A stretch of 64,000 nt of DNA from Chryseobacterium sp. SN22 (lineage in GTDB: Bacteria; Bacteroidota; Bacteroidia; Flavobacteriales; Weeksellaceae): assembly GCF_008329705.1 (NCBI RefSeq), contig NZ_VTSX01000002.1, positions 124,001-188,000 on the forward strand, written 5' to 3'. The translations under genes were made by a program, and so were the position numbers. Every line of letters begins with the position of its first letter. The first letter of the stretch is position 1. Positions 41,309 to 49,506 of this stretch are shown piece by piece. The notes under the pieces are model-generated. The model was not told the origin of the DNA and made no database searches. It saw nothing but the letters and a program-made list of their open reading frames with translations.

Positions 41309-41661
41309 TTATAAATTAAATATTCTTTCCTTTAATGTCTTGTATTCTGCTTTAGAAATTGCAATGCTATTTCTGAGTCTGGCCATGTTCTCAAGCTCAT
41401 CGACGTTATTATAGGAATTAAATGATATCTGTTTTACATATCCTTTATTGCATTTTACATTGAAAACAGTTTCGTCCATTGCTAAATAAACAATTCCTTC
41501 AATAAAAGCAATAAAGCGCCGGAATAAATATCCAGAAAAGCAGAAGATAAATAACTTCCTGAACCGGTCTGTTCAGATAAAATTTATGAATTCCGAATCC
41601 TTCTAGAAATAAAGCAAAAGTGCTGCCGGCATTTTTTCTTTCACTGTTGATTATTTTTCAT
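41309..41661 (-). pseudogene. TM2 domain protein with SHOCT-like C-terminus, frameshifted
   Basis: Three frames must be joined to read this gene. After MKNNQQ, a shift leads to NAGSTFALFLEGFGIHKFYL and NRPVQEVIYLLLFWIFIPAL, the TM2 domain with the GGxGxHxFYL-type motif. A second shift near 41510 leads to IAFIEGIVYLAMDETVFNVK, and the protein ends with MARLRNSIAISKAEYKTLKE and RIFNL, a SHOCT-like tail. Intact Flavobacteriia homologues with this order are familiar. Two frameshifts make this copy non-functional unless they are sequence errors. Confidence 0.65.
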
Positions 41662-41704
41662 AAAGAAAGTGACTTTTTAAATTTGCCAGGTTCTGCAGCT
41701 ATTC

Positions 41705-41732
41705 AAAAAAAACTTCTCACAATTATGAGAAG
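41705..41732 (-). terminator. Minus-strand intrinsic terminator
   Basis: On the minus strand CTTCTCA-TAATT-GTGAGAAG-type hairpin followed by eight T. No gene to its right on that strand is obvious. Confidence 0.6.
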
Positions 41733-41814
41733 CTTAGGACTGTTTAAAAACGAATGGAAATTATTTCTATAAAACTATCATAAAATAAGCTATGATATCT
41801 ATGATCCGGATTAT

Positions 41815-41838
41815 AAAAAAACCTCTCCTAAAGAGAGG
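41815..41838 (-). terminator. Minus-strand intrinsic terminator
   Basis: On the minus strand CCTCTC-TTTAG-GAGAGG followed by seven T. Its transcript is unknown. Confidence 0.6.
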
Positions 41839-41925
41839 CAAACTTACTGAGAATAAATATTGTGTTATTGCTCCTGTAAAAATATAAATGATTCCAAAAA
41901 GATGTTTATGACCGAAATCACAACC

Positions 41926-41992
41926 AAAAAAAATCCTCATATTTCTATGAAGATTAAACTAATAACCATGAAAACTCAATAAACATGAGAAT
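41926..41992 (-). ncRNA. Candidate small RNA, family A copy 1
   Basis: Read on the minus strand, a promoter-like box TACCTTTA (41998-42005) is followed by a conserved 5' block CTCATGTTTA...TTGAG, then TTTTCATGGTTATTAGTTT. A terminator hairpin follows (AATCTTCATA-GAAA-TATGAGGATT), with a run of eight T. The hairpin contains a U-G wobble only when transcribed from the minus strand and has a GNRA loop, which supports that strand. The same arrangement occurs at 42377-42446. No protein of meaningful length is encoded. The function is unknown. Confidence 0.5.
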
Positions 41993-41997
41993 CGCCG

Positions 41998-42005
41998 TAA
42001 AGGTA
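41998..42005 (-). promoter_or_regulatory. -7-like box of small RNA A1
   Basis: TACCTTTA on the minus strand, one mismatch from TAnnTTTG, 8 nt before the conserved CTCATG. Confidence 0.4.
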
Positions 42006-42073
42006 TTGATTTAATTTTATCGAAGGTATGATTACAATCTAAAAAAATATTCTATTTTTCACACAATATTGAT

Positions 42074-42081
42074 TAAATTTG
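42074..42081 (+). promoter_or_regulatory. -7 box for the 75-residue hypothetical gene
   Basis: TAAATTTG, 18 bp upstream of the ATG at 42100. Confidence 0.5.
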
Positions 42082-42099
42082 CAGAATTAATTCTATACC

Positions 42100-42327
42100 A
42101 TGACGTTCAACGAAGCACTTAAACAGAAAAAAAATATTTTGAGAAATACCAGTGAGTTTACAAAAACTCTTTATGAATATGTAATCATTCCCGCATTAGA
42201 GGAAGAAGGCAAAAAATATATGAAAGATTTTAAAAAATCTCCTTCTCTTTTCGTTGATGGAAGTTGTAAAAATTACAGCAGCAATGCAAGATTTAAAGTA
42301 TTTCTTTTCCCGAAAAATAAGATCTGA
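42100..42327 (+). CDS. Hypothetical protein, 75 residues
   Basis: A lysine-rich soluble protein (MTFNEALKQKKNILRNTSEF...) with no recognised motif. The upstream TAAATTTG box supports expression. It sits between two copies of the small-RNA family A on the opposite strand. The length and lysine-rich C-terminus (FKVFLFPKNKI) give no hint of function. Confidence 0.5.
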   Translation: MTFNEALKQKKNILRNTSEFTKTLYEYVIIPALEEEGKKYMKDFKKSPSLFVDGSCKNYSSNARFKVFLFPKNKI

Positions 42328-42376
42328 TCGATCAAGCATATTATCATTTATAAGATTTTCAAGAAGTTATTCGAAT

Positions 42377-42446
42377 AAAAAAATCCCCGTATTGCTACAG
42401 GGATTAAAAAACTAATAACCATGAAAACTCAAATTAAACATGAGTG
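42377..42446 (-). ncRNA. Candidate small RNA, family A copy 2
   Basis: On the minus strand a perfect TACATTTG box (42451-42458) is followed 6 nt later by CTCATGTTTAATTTGAG, whose CTCA and TGAG ends can pair. Then come TTTTCATGGTTATTAGTTT and the terminator AATCCCTGTA-GCAA-TACGGGGATT with seven T. It differs from copy 1 mainly in loop length and in the terminator stem, whose base changes keep pairing. That pattern suggests selection on RNA structure. Confidence 0.55.
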
Positions 42447-42450
42447 ACTG

Positions 42451-42458
42451 CAAATGTA
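42451..42458 (-). promoter_or_regulatory. -7 box of small RNA A2
   Basis: TACATTTG on the minus strand, a perfect TAnnTTTG match. Confidence 0.55.
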
Positions 42459-42653
42459 TGAAATGTTCACTTTAAATGCATCTATCAGTACTATAAATTT
42501 TATCCGTTAACATATTTTATTATAGATTAAAAAATAGTTTAAAGTATGATAAGTCCGAATAACCTTGTTTTTATAGCCGGTTTAACTAATTTTCAGGATA
42601 TCTTTTTATACATTTTTACAGCATAAAAATTTAAATATTCATTTAAAAAATGT

Positions 42654-42686
42654 TAAAAAAATAAGCTCTCACACTGAGAGCTTATT
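42654..42686 (-). terminator. Terminator of the large T9SS gene
   Basis: AATAAGCTCTCA and TGAGAGCTTATT pair perfectly around a 3-nt loop, with six T on the minus strand. Confidence 0.88.
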
Positions 42687-42708
42687 GATTTATTGTTATC
42701 AACAAATT

Positions 42709-45700
42709 TTATTCCTTGATAAACTTTTTCTGGGCAGTACCCTGTACATCATCGATATCAATTACATAAATCCCGTTGATTAAGGCATGAACATCAATTT
42801 TGTTATTCAGAATAATTCCTGATGATATCATCTGTCCTGTCGTATTATAAATTTTATAATTTGCTCGTGGACTGATATTTTTCACATTCAATATTGTTTT
42901 TACCGGATTAGGATAAATTAAAATATCTGTCTGGTTTACCGGATTAGGTACCGGAAGTTTAGAAATTCTTACGGTATAATCCTCTACTTCACCTGCCGGG
43001 AAGTTGGTGCAGTTTACAGGAATAGCATCTTTTGATATAGCTACTCTCATCACGACATACTTAAAGTCCGTTAAGCTGATAAAGGCATCGGCAGGTACTG
43101 TAAATGTTCCGCTTACTGTCTGATCTGTATTGGGCCCGGAAACAAGAATCCTTTCATCAATATCAAAGTATCCGTTTCTGTTGAAGTCTATCCATACAGC
43201 AACGCCGGCCGTTGCATTTCCTGCAAGTTTCTTGTCAATCGTAATTTTGTTGTTTACAGATCCCTGGATCAATTGGATAAACTTGTTGGTAACCCCGGTA
43301 TAATCGGTATAATTGGATGCTACTGATTCATTTTTCATTTCCGGCTTACCATCAGGTGTAACAGTAACTTTCGAGATATAGTTCCCACTGGTCGCAGTAG
43401 CCTGCATCTGGCAGTACACTACTGTTGGTGTCGTAAACAGATATGGAAGGGTATAATTCCCCGGTGTTCCACTGCAAATATTTGCTACCTGCATCTCATA
43501 TTGAGTAAGTTCCAGCAAGCCGGTTAAGGTAATGCTGTTGGTATTGGAAGCCACCGTTGTCCAGCTCGGAATTCCTACTTTTCTATATCGCAGGATATAT
43601 GTTGCACCCGGGAAAGGGGCCCATGTTACCTGTGCTGTCGTTGTCGTAAGATTTGTAATCGTTAATCCCGGCGGCGGAATTTCGCATGTCCTTTCTGTTG
43701 TAAACACCTTAGGATTGGACCATGGGTTTAATGTATTTTCGTTATCGCACATATTGGCGATCTGTACTTCATAAGTAGTAAATACACTTAGCCCTGAAAG
43801 CGGGTAAGTATTGGCAGGAGCAAGCGGTAACGGAATATTTGCACTCCATCCCGTATTTCCGCTTCCTACAATCCGGTATCTCAGGAAATAATGGGAACTT
43901 GCTGCAAGCGGGGACCAGGTAATCAATGCCGATGTTGTTGTGATATTGGTAACTGTTACATTCGGAGGCGTTGGATCACACCTTGTCGTAAATGTACTGT
44001 GTGAATATACCCCTGTATTGGTATTACAGATCGCAGCAACTTCCACTTCATACGGGGTAGCCGATAAAAGGTTTGTTAGTGTGGTTGTATTTGTAGTTGC
44101 CGGAGAAGCAGCTGCTGCCACATTTACTGTCTGCCAGGCTGAAGCCGGGGAAGTAATCGGCCTGTATCTTACCGTATAGGTAGCGCCGCCGATATCCTGA
44201 TTCCAGTTTAACACAATCGAGTTATGCGTTGGTGTACCTAATGTTACAGTAGGCGTTGCATTATTACAGATTCGTAAATTAATATTATCAATTGCAATAG
44301 GGGGTTGCGTACCACCCGTACTATCATTTCTCCATTCGAATACCAGGCGCATAGTCGTTCCTGCAAAGCTTGAGATATTCAGCGTAGGATTAAAGACATT
44401 CTGCCAGGTTGTCTGCTGGTTATAATTCGCACCAATCTGTATTCTTCCTGTACCTGCAGTGATCTGAGCCCCGGAAACAGGCATAAAGTTTGCCGGCACC
44501 AGCCATACTCTTAAATAATCCCAACTCGATTCCCCAACTCCTTTCCAGTCGAATGAGAAAATAGCTGTAGTCGTTCCTGCCGGTACGGTAATATCGCGGT
44601 AAGCATGAACAACACTTGTTGATGAAGTATTATAGACGTTGGTGGTTCCGCTGGTATTGGAAATATACAGTGAATTTCCGGTATTTCCGGTAGCACTTCC
44701 GTAAGTCCATTTGTTTACCTGAGTACCATTTGTATATCCCAGATCACTTCCTGTTGTAAAAGGCTGAATATAAGGAATAGTAGCTGGAATCTGGGTAGTT
44801 GTAAAGGTAGGTCCAGCCATCCAGAAGCTTCTGTCTGACCCGACACATACGGAACGGATCCAGATATAATAAGTGGTATTAGGTGTCAAAGATGCTAAAT
44901 TAAGCGTTGTTCCTGCAGATGATCCCGTAGGTACGGTTGCGGAAGTAGGCGCAACGTTGGCTGTAGACAAATAATATTGATAACCGCCTGCCGGTGCCGG
45001 TACCGCAGCAGTCCAGGTAACAGTAGCTGTACTGCTTCCTACAGTATTGATAGCAATATTGGTAGGAACCTGACAGGTAGGAATGCTTAAATTGATATTA
45101 TCGATAGCTCCCGCAGGTTGTGTTCCTATAACCGTATCATTTCTCCATTCGAAAACAAGACGTACCTGCTGACCCGCAAAAGTGCTCAAGTTCACCAGTG
45201 TATTGAAATAATTCTGCCAAGTGCTCTGCTGATTGAAATCGCCTCCGAGCTGGATTCTTCCGCCTCCTGTCGTAATCTGTGTCCCGGCAACCGGTACAAA
45301 CGACATTGGAACAAGCCATACTCTTAAATAATCAAAACCATTTTCCCCCACACCTCTCCAATCGAATGACAAAGTAGCATTGGTAGTTCCTGCAGGAACA
45401 ATAATATCCCTGAAGGCATGCACTACACTCGAAGCCGACGTATTGTAACCATTGGTAACCCCATTGTCATTGGTGATGTACAATGAGTTGGCAGGGTTTC
45501 CTGCTGCAGAACCGTAAAACCAGATATTTGGCTGTCCGGAACCTGTCAGCTGAAGATCGTTTCCTGTAGAGAAGTTCTGTACATAAGGAATCGTCGTAGG
45601 GACCTGAAGTGTTGAAAAACTTGATGCCGCTATCCAGACACTTTTATTGGTTACCCCGCATACGGAACGTACCCACCAATAATACGTAGTACTCGGAGCC

Positions 45701-46488
45701 AGGGCAACGGTGACACTGGTTCCGGCATTGGCTACTCCGGTAGTCGCTGCTGTTAGCGCCGTAGGATTGGTGCTCAGGTAATATTCATACCCGTTGGCAG
45801 GAACCGTACCGGGTGCTGTCCATGAAAGAACTGCACTGTTAGTGGTTATTGTCCCTGTTGTTGGTGCAGAAGGCGGGAAACAGCTTGGCACACTCATATT
45901 GATATTATCAATGGCAATAGGCGGCTGTGATCCGAAGAGATCATCATTTCGCCATTCGAATACCAGACGCATGGTATTTCCGGCAAAAGAACTGATATTC
46001 AAACTGATCGTGCTGTACGTCTGCCAGGTGGATTGGTCTGTGAATTCCGTTCCGATTTGGATTCTTCCTCCGCCGGCAGTAATCTGCGTTCCCGGTGTCG
46101 GTGTGAAGCTCGCAGGTACCATCCATACTCTGAGGTAATCCCATCCGGATTCCCCTATTCCTTTCCAATCGAATGAAAAGTTGGCTACTGAAGCTCCCGT
46201 CGGAATGGCAATATCCCGGTATGCCTGTACAACACTGGTATCGCTGGTTGAATAAGCATTGGAAGTCCCGTTTGTGTTTGAAATGTAAAGGGAGCCGGCC
46301 GGATTTCCCGTTACAGTACCGTAGGACCACTTATTGGTCTGACCTGTGTTGAGTAACGTAAGGTCATTAGCTGTAGTAAAATTCTGTGAATACGGTAACG
46401 GAGCAGGAGTCTGTCCATAGACATCCGGTAGGGCGCCTAGATTTAGCAAACACAGAAGAAGTACTAAAAAAGTAGAAATTTTCTTCAT
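42709..46488 (-). CDS. Large T9SS cargo protein with repeated jelly-roll/fibronectin III units and GEVED domain
   Basis: A 1259-residue secreted protein. A signal peptide (cleavage near DVYGQ) is followed by three tandem units of about 270 residues. Each starts with a jelly-roll-like segment (IPYxQxFTTxNDL..., YLRVWxVPxxF, MRLVFEWRND...AIDNINL); the first two continue into a fibronectin III domain with the YYLSTN motif. Further fibronectin III domains follow (about 750-1040), then a GEVED domain (VWIDFNRNGYFDIDERIL...FPAGEVEDYTV) and a C-terminal type A sorting domain (ILIYPNPVKTILNVKN... NGIYVIDIDD). It should be secreted by the type IX system and anchored at the surface. An adhesion or matrix role is inferred only from architecture. 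Confidence 0.92.
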   Translation of the reverse strand: MKKISTFLVLLLCLLNLGALPDVYGQTPAPLPYSQNFTTANDLTLLNTGQTNKWSYGTVTGNPAGSLYISNTNGTSNAYSTSDTSVVQAYRDIAIPTGASVANFSFDWKGIGESGWDYLRVWMVPASFTPTPGTQITAGGGRIQIGTEFTDQSTWQTYSTISLNISSFAGNTMRLVFEWRNDDLFGSQPPIAIDNINMSVPSCFPPSAPTTGTITTNSAVLSWTAPGTVPANGYEYYLSTNPTALTAATTGVANAGTSVTVALAPSTTYYWWVRSVCGVTNKSVWIAASSFSTLQVPTTIPYVQNFSTGNDLQLTGSGQPNIWFYGSAAGNPANSLYITNDNGVTNGYNTSASSVVHAFRDIIVPAGTTNATLSFDWRGVGENGFDYLRVWLVPMSFVPVAGTQITTGGGRIQLGGDFNQQSTWQNYFNTLVNLSTFAGQQVRLVFEWRNDTVIGTQPAGAIDNINLSIPTCQVPTNIAINTVGSSTATVTWTAAVPAPAGGYQYYLSTANVAPTSATVPTGSSAGTTLNLASLTPNTTYYIWIRSVCVGSDRSFWMAGPTFTTTQIPATIPYIQPFTTGSDLGYTNGTQVNKWTYGSATGNTGNSLYISNTSGTTNVYNTSSTSVVHAYRDITVPAGTTTAIFSFDWKGVGESSWDYLRVWLVPANFMPVSGAQITAGTGRIQIGANYNQQTTWQNVFNPTLNISSFAGTTMRLVFEWRNDSTGGTQPPIAIDNINLRICNNATPTVTLGTPTHNSIVLNWNQDIGGATYTVRYRPITSPASAWQTVNVAAAASPATTNTTTLTNLLSATPYEVEVAAICNTNTGVYSHSTFTTRCDPTPPNVTVTNITTTSALITWSPLAASSHYFLRYRIVGSGNTGWSANIPLPLAPANTYPLSGLSVFTTYEVQIANMCDNENTLNPWSNPKVFTTERTCEIPPPGLTITNLTTTTAQVTWAPFPGATYILRYRKVGIPSWTTVASNTNSITLTGLLELTQYEMQVANICSGTPGNYTLPYLFTTPTVVYCQMQATATSGNYISKVTVTPDGKPEMKNESVASNYTDYTGVTNKFIQLIQGSVNNKITIDKKLAGNATAGVAVWIDFNRNGYFDIDERILVSGPNTDQTVSGTFTVPADAFISLTDFKYVVMRVAISKDAIPVNCTNFPAGEVEDYTVRISKLPVPNPVNQTDILIYPNPVKTILNVKNISPRANYKIYNTTGQMISSGIILNNKIDVHALINGIYVIDIDDVQGTAQKKFIKE
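44250..46400 (-). repeat. Three tandem coding repeats of about 0.8 kb
   Basis: Unit starts, marked by the codons for IPYxQxF, lie near 46395, 45590 and 44775. The DNA is visibly similar between units, so recombination between them could change copy number. Confidence 0.75.
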
Positions 46489-46514
46489 AAGTTATCATTT
46501 AATATTAATCATTA

Positions 46515-46522
46515 CAAATCTA
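46515..46522 (-). promoter_or_regulatory. -7 box for the large T9SS gene
   Basis: TAGATTTG on the minus strand, 26 bp upstream of the start codon. Confidence 0.55.
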
Positions 46523-46755
46523 ATCTGTTTTTTGATAATTTATAGCATAAATCCCTGTATTTTTTAAATAAATTACATTAAAATCAACTAGGCATCTATT
46601 GAAAAAGAAACAAATAGGGTCATTTATAAGTTAAACGTGCAATTGGTTTTTTTATTGTTTTCCGAATTATTCGGAAAGAGATCAGTTATCAGCAGGCTTA
46701 TTTGATAAGGAAGCCACCGATGAAATTAAGGAAAACCATTATTTATCGGTCGGTT

Positions 46756-46816
46756 AAAAAAATAAGGTCTCCTTTTTACAAAGGAGACCAAAAAAAACAC
46801 AAATGATGAAAAAAAT
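46756..46816 (-). ncRNA. Candidate small RNA 3' end, family B copy 1
   Basis: On the minus strand, a block ATTTTTTTCATCATTTGTG is followed by a T-rich stretch and the hairpin GGTCTCCTTT-GTAA-AAAGGAGACC with a downstream T run. The same block and hairpin layout recurs at 48472-48528. The 5' end is not defined, and it could also be a conserved 3'-UTR terminator. The surrounding 46.5-47.1 kb holds no protein gene. Confidence 0.4.
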
Positions 46817-47112
46817 TTTATTGAATCAATTATTATTAATCCATGTTGTAAAAGTAATAAGGTAAGGTATGATTTAGGTATGATTGAAATCATAACAATG
46901 AATTTTTCAATAAAAATCATAGAAATTTTTCTAGCAAATATTTAAGATTATTTTGAAATTTTAAACAGGCTTTTATAAGGTGCTACTGTCAAGTGTAAAA
47001 AAACCAATCTAATAAACTATCAAACCGCATTGTAGAAATAATTCTATAAAATACAAATTTTATTTATCAAAAAGTCTTGATTTAAGTCATGTTATTAAAA
47101 TATTATGTTAAG

Positions 47113-47120
47113 TAATTTTG
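47113..47120 (+). promoter_or_regulatory. -7 box for the glycosyltransferase
   Basis: TAATTTTG ends 6 nt before the ATG at 47127 and overlaps the upstream in-frame TTG, which is therefore not a start. Confidence 0.5.
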
Positions 47121-47126
47121 CATCGG

Positions 47127-47978
47127 ATGATAAATCAAATGAACGTGAATAAAATATCTATACTTATTGCCAATTATAACAATGGAAGATATTTCAAAGA
47201 TTGTTATGATTCCATTATTTCGCAGAGCTATGAAAATTGGGAAGTTATTATTGTAGATGACAGCTCAACGGATAATTCTGTCGACCTTATTAAAGTACTT
47301 ATCGAAGGAGATAACCGTTTTAAGTTCTATCAGAACAAAACCAATAAAGGATGCGGTTATACCAAAAGAAGATGTCTGGATCTTGCTACCGGTGAATTCT
47401 GCGCCTTTCTTGATCCTGATGATGCACTTTTCAGCTATGCTGTAGAATGTCTTCTTGATGAATTCCAGAAGAATAAAAAAATTATAGCAGCATACTCTAA
47501 ATTGATTTTCTGTGATGAGCATCTTAAGCCAAGAGAAGTTTTTTCTAAAATAAAACAGATTCATAACGATAAATATTTTTTTAATATCCCTATTCAGATC
47601 CATGCCTTTTTTGTTTTTAAAAGAGCGGCTTACCTGAAAACCTCCGGAATCAACCCGAACCTGAAAAATGCTGTCGATCAGGATCTTTACCTGAAGCTTC
47701 TGGAAACCGGCGATGCAAAATTTGTAGATGAAGTTTTTTACAAATACAGGCTTCATTCCAACGGGATCTCTCAACAAAGCGCCAAACAAAGCGCAAAGGA
47801 ATCTTTTGCCCGGGTAATCCACGAAACCATGCAGCGGAGAAAAATCACATCCATTAACGGAATTTCCGTGCCTGCCGTCTATACAAATGCTGAGGATATT
47901 TACAACCTCTTGAATTACCAGACCAAGATACCTTACCGGCTCATGAATAAAATAAGAACGGCATTACAATATTATTAA
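47127..47978 (+). CDS. Family 2 glycosyltransferase
   Basis: A 283-residue GT-A fold enzyme. The N-terminal nucleotide-sugar binding part reads ISILIANYNNGRYFKDCYDSI and WEVIIVDDSSTDNS (VDDxSTD motif); GEFCAFLDPDDALF carries the DxD metal site and DQDLYLKLLETG the acceptor-side acidic motif. There is no membrane anchor. The start is ambiguous: ATG at 47127 or at 47139 (MNVNKIS, which looks more like the family). It is a lone gene, not part of a polysaccharide cluster, so the product cannot be inferred. Confidence 0.9.
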   Translation: MINQMNVNKISILIANYNNGRYFKDCYDSIISQSYENWEVIIVDDSSTDNSVDLIKVLIEGDNRFKFYQNKTNKGCGYTKRRCLDLATGEFCAFLDPDDALFSYAVECLLDEFQKNKKIIAAYSKLIFCDEHLKPREVFSKIKQIHNDKYFFNIPIQIHAFFVFKRAAYLKTSGINPNLKNAVDQDLYLKLLETGDAKFVDEVFYKYRLHSNGISQQSAKQSAKESFARVIHETMQRRKITSINGISVPAVYTNAEDIYNLLNYQTKIPYRLMNKIRTALQYY

Positions 47979-48031
47979 TTATCTGATAAAAAAATAAAAG
48001 TTAAAATTAAAAGCAATTTCAACAATTTAAT

Positions 48032-48064
48032 AAAAAAGGCGGCCTGATTAGGGCCGCCTTTTTT
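48032..48064. terminator. Bidirectional terminator
   Basis: AAAAAAGGCGGCC and GGCCGCCTTTTTT pair around a 7-nt loop between the convergent glycosyltransferase and lipoprotein genes. Confidence 0.92.
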
Positions 48065-48092
48065 AAAGGTGTATATGGGTTGGAAAAAGTGC

Positions 48093-48386
48093 TTATCTTG
48101 CAGAATCCGTTCCGGTTCCTCCATTCGTCTGGGTACCATTTGTCCCATTGGTTTGATTCGTGGTAGTACTTCTTTGGTTATTCTGAGTGTTTCCCTGATT
48201 CATCGCACTGTCACCGGCAGTTCCTGTAGAATCCGCAGACATTGTTCCGGCTGCTGAAGAATCAGACATCGTTCCGGATGTAGCGGCAGAATCCGTCATT
48301 GTGGTGTTGTCATTTTGTGTTTCCTGTTTTTTGCAGCTTACTGCAAAAAGGCTGATTCCCAGCATTAATAGCATTACTTTTTTCAT
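48093..48386 (-). CDS. Low-complexity lipoprotein
   Basis: A 97-residue protein with a lipoprotein signal peptide (GISLFAVSCKKQE). The mature part is almost only Thr, Ser, Asn, Gly, Ala, Asp and Gln (for example TSGTMSDSSAAGTMSADST), so it is probably disordered. Such proteins may act as envelope spacers, but the function is unknown. The coding sequence has internal short repeats that could change length by slippage. Confidence 0.78.
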   Translation of the reverse strand: MKKVMLLMLGISLFAVSCKKQETQNDNTTMTDSAATSGTMSDSSAAGTMSADSTGTAGDSAMNQGNTQNNQRSTTTNQTNGTNGTQTNGGTGTDSAR

Positions 48387-48471
48387 AATAATTTTTTGAT
48401 GTTAATATGAAACCAAAATTATGCGTAAAAAAATAAGAATTCTATGAGCCAAGTCATAATGCAAGAAATAT

Positions 48472-48528
48472 CAAAATAAATAGCCTCCCTTGCAGGAGGC
48501 CGTAAAAACACAAATGATGAAAAAAATC
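48472..48528 (-). ncRNA. Candidate small RNA 3' end, family B copy 2
   Basis: On the minus strand it has the block ATTTTTTTCATCATTTGTG shared with 46756-46816, then TTTTTACG and the hairpin GCCTCCT-GCAA-GGGAGGC. It lies downstream of the small membrane protein gene at 48570 and could be that gene's 3' UTR. Confidence 0.4.
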
Positions 48529-48569
48529 TATTCAGAGTGTACTGAACAGAGCTTGTTGCGGCAAATCCG

Positions 48570-48740
48570 CTATATTTTGGTTCTACAATATTTCTTCCAA
48601 TGCGGATGATTATTGTAATATAAAAAACCGGATCGGCAGCTTCTTTTCTGAAGCAGATGAGCAAGCCCAAAGATAACCAGCATTGATGAGATGAGCAAAA
48701 TAGTAAGCATTAAAATCAAAGAAAAATCAAAATTTTCCAT
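48570..48740 (-). CDS. Small single-pass membrane protein
   Basis: A 56-residue protein in an otherwise empty stretch. It begins MENFDFSLILMLTILLISSM, continues LVIFGLAHLLQKRSC, and ends with a basic, aromatic tail (YYNNHPHWKKYCRTKI). One transmembrane helix (about 6-30) is followed by a positively charged cytoplasmic end, as in real small membrane proteins. It was found by reading the minus strand. The family is not recognised. The family B hairpin lies about 40 bp after its stop. Confidence 0.5.
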   Translation of the reverse strand: MENFDFSLILMLTILLISSMLVIFGLAHLLQKRSCRSGFLYYNNHPHWKKYCRTKI

Positions 48741-49000
48741 AGTAAAGTAGTATTTCAGTTTTTAGCTATCTAAATTTAATACAATTTTGTAAATATGGTT
48801 AAGATAAATCTTTAAATATTGATATAATTTTAATTTTCAAGCAATTAAATTTAATTATGAAAATCGATTTCAATTTAAGATATAATCCGGGCAACCATAT
48901 CATAAAAGATAGGTTTTGCACTCTGTTAAAAGAAATAACAGCTATATGTAATTCTATAGGAAATAACACAGATTCCAATCATTAACATGTAAATAATGAT

Positions 49001-49025
49001 AAAAATCCCGCCATTTACGGCAGGA
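49001..49025 (-). terminator. Terminator of the 49-kb secreted protein gene
   Basis: On the minus strand TCCTGCC-GTAAAT-GGCGGGA followed by five T. Confidence 0.8.
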
Positions 49026-49050
49026 CTTGTTATTTTTCTATTATTATGTT

Positions 49051-49485
49051 TTATTCTTCCCAGCTAACCGGAATATAGATCGTAACATAACCGTCTGCAT
49101 CCACCTGAGCGTCCGATACCTCAGCAGTTACAGAACCGTATCCTGCCCATCCCCCTTGTCCCTGCATCGCCGTGAAAGTATAATTTCCGGCAGGAAGATT
49201 ATCAAAATAAGCAGGCAGCGTCTGGAAACCGCCTCCGTAATAGGTATCATAACTTTGTCCGGTTACCGTATTAGTGGCGATAAAACTTCCTACATCATAA
49301 CTTCCGGAAAGAGTCTTGCTTCCATTCTGCCCCAGAAGACCGTAACGGATTTTATACGTCTTCGCTTTTGCGGTATCCTTGGAAGGCTTTGCCATTTTCA
49401 AGGAATTGTGTTCATAAGTGGAAAAAGAACTTCCGATCATGATCATACCTGCAATAAACAGGATTTTTACAACTGGATTTTTCAT
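49051..49485 (-). CDS. Small exported protein of unknown function
   Basis: A 144-residue protein with a signal peptide (MKNPVVKILFIAGMIMIGSS). The mature part is rich in Gly, Tyr and Thr (SYDTYYGGGFQTLPAYFDNL and PAGNYTFTAMQGQGGWAGYG), suggesting a small beta-sandwich. I chose the ATG at 49485. The longer frame from 49509 adds eight residues and overlaps the promoter box at 49507-49514. The family is not recognised. Confidence 0.7.
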   Translation of the reverse strand: MKNPVVKILFIAGMIMIGSSFSTYEHNSLKMAKPSKDTAKAKTYKIRYGLLGQNGSKTLSGSYDVGSFIATNTVTGQSYDTYYGGGFQTLPAYFDNLPAGNYTFTAMQGQGGWAGYGSVTAEVSDAQVDADGYVTIYIPVSWEE

Positions 49486-49506
49486 ATTAATATAATTTAG
49501 GTAAAG

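Noticed and set aside
42421..42447. Tiny plus-strand peptide (MKTQIKHE)
   Set aside because: It is the complement of the small-RNA conserved block; the second copy does not keep the frame.
46726..46920. 64-residue minus-strand frame near the T9SS gene
   Set aside because: It is built from AT-rich non-coding sequence and includes the terminator hairpin.
48419..48670. 83-residue minus-strand frame
   Set aside because: It overlaps the small membrane protein frame and the family B hairpin and has no coding character.
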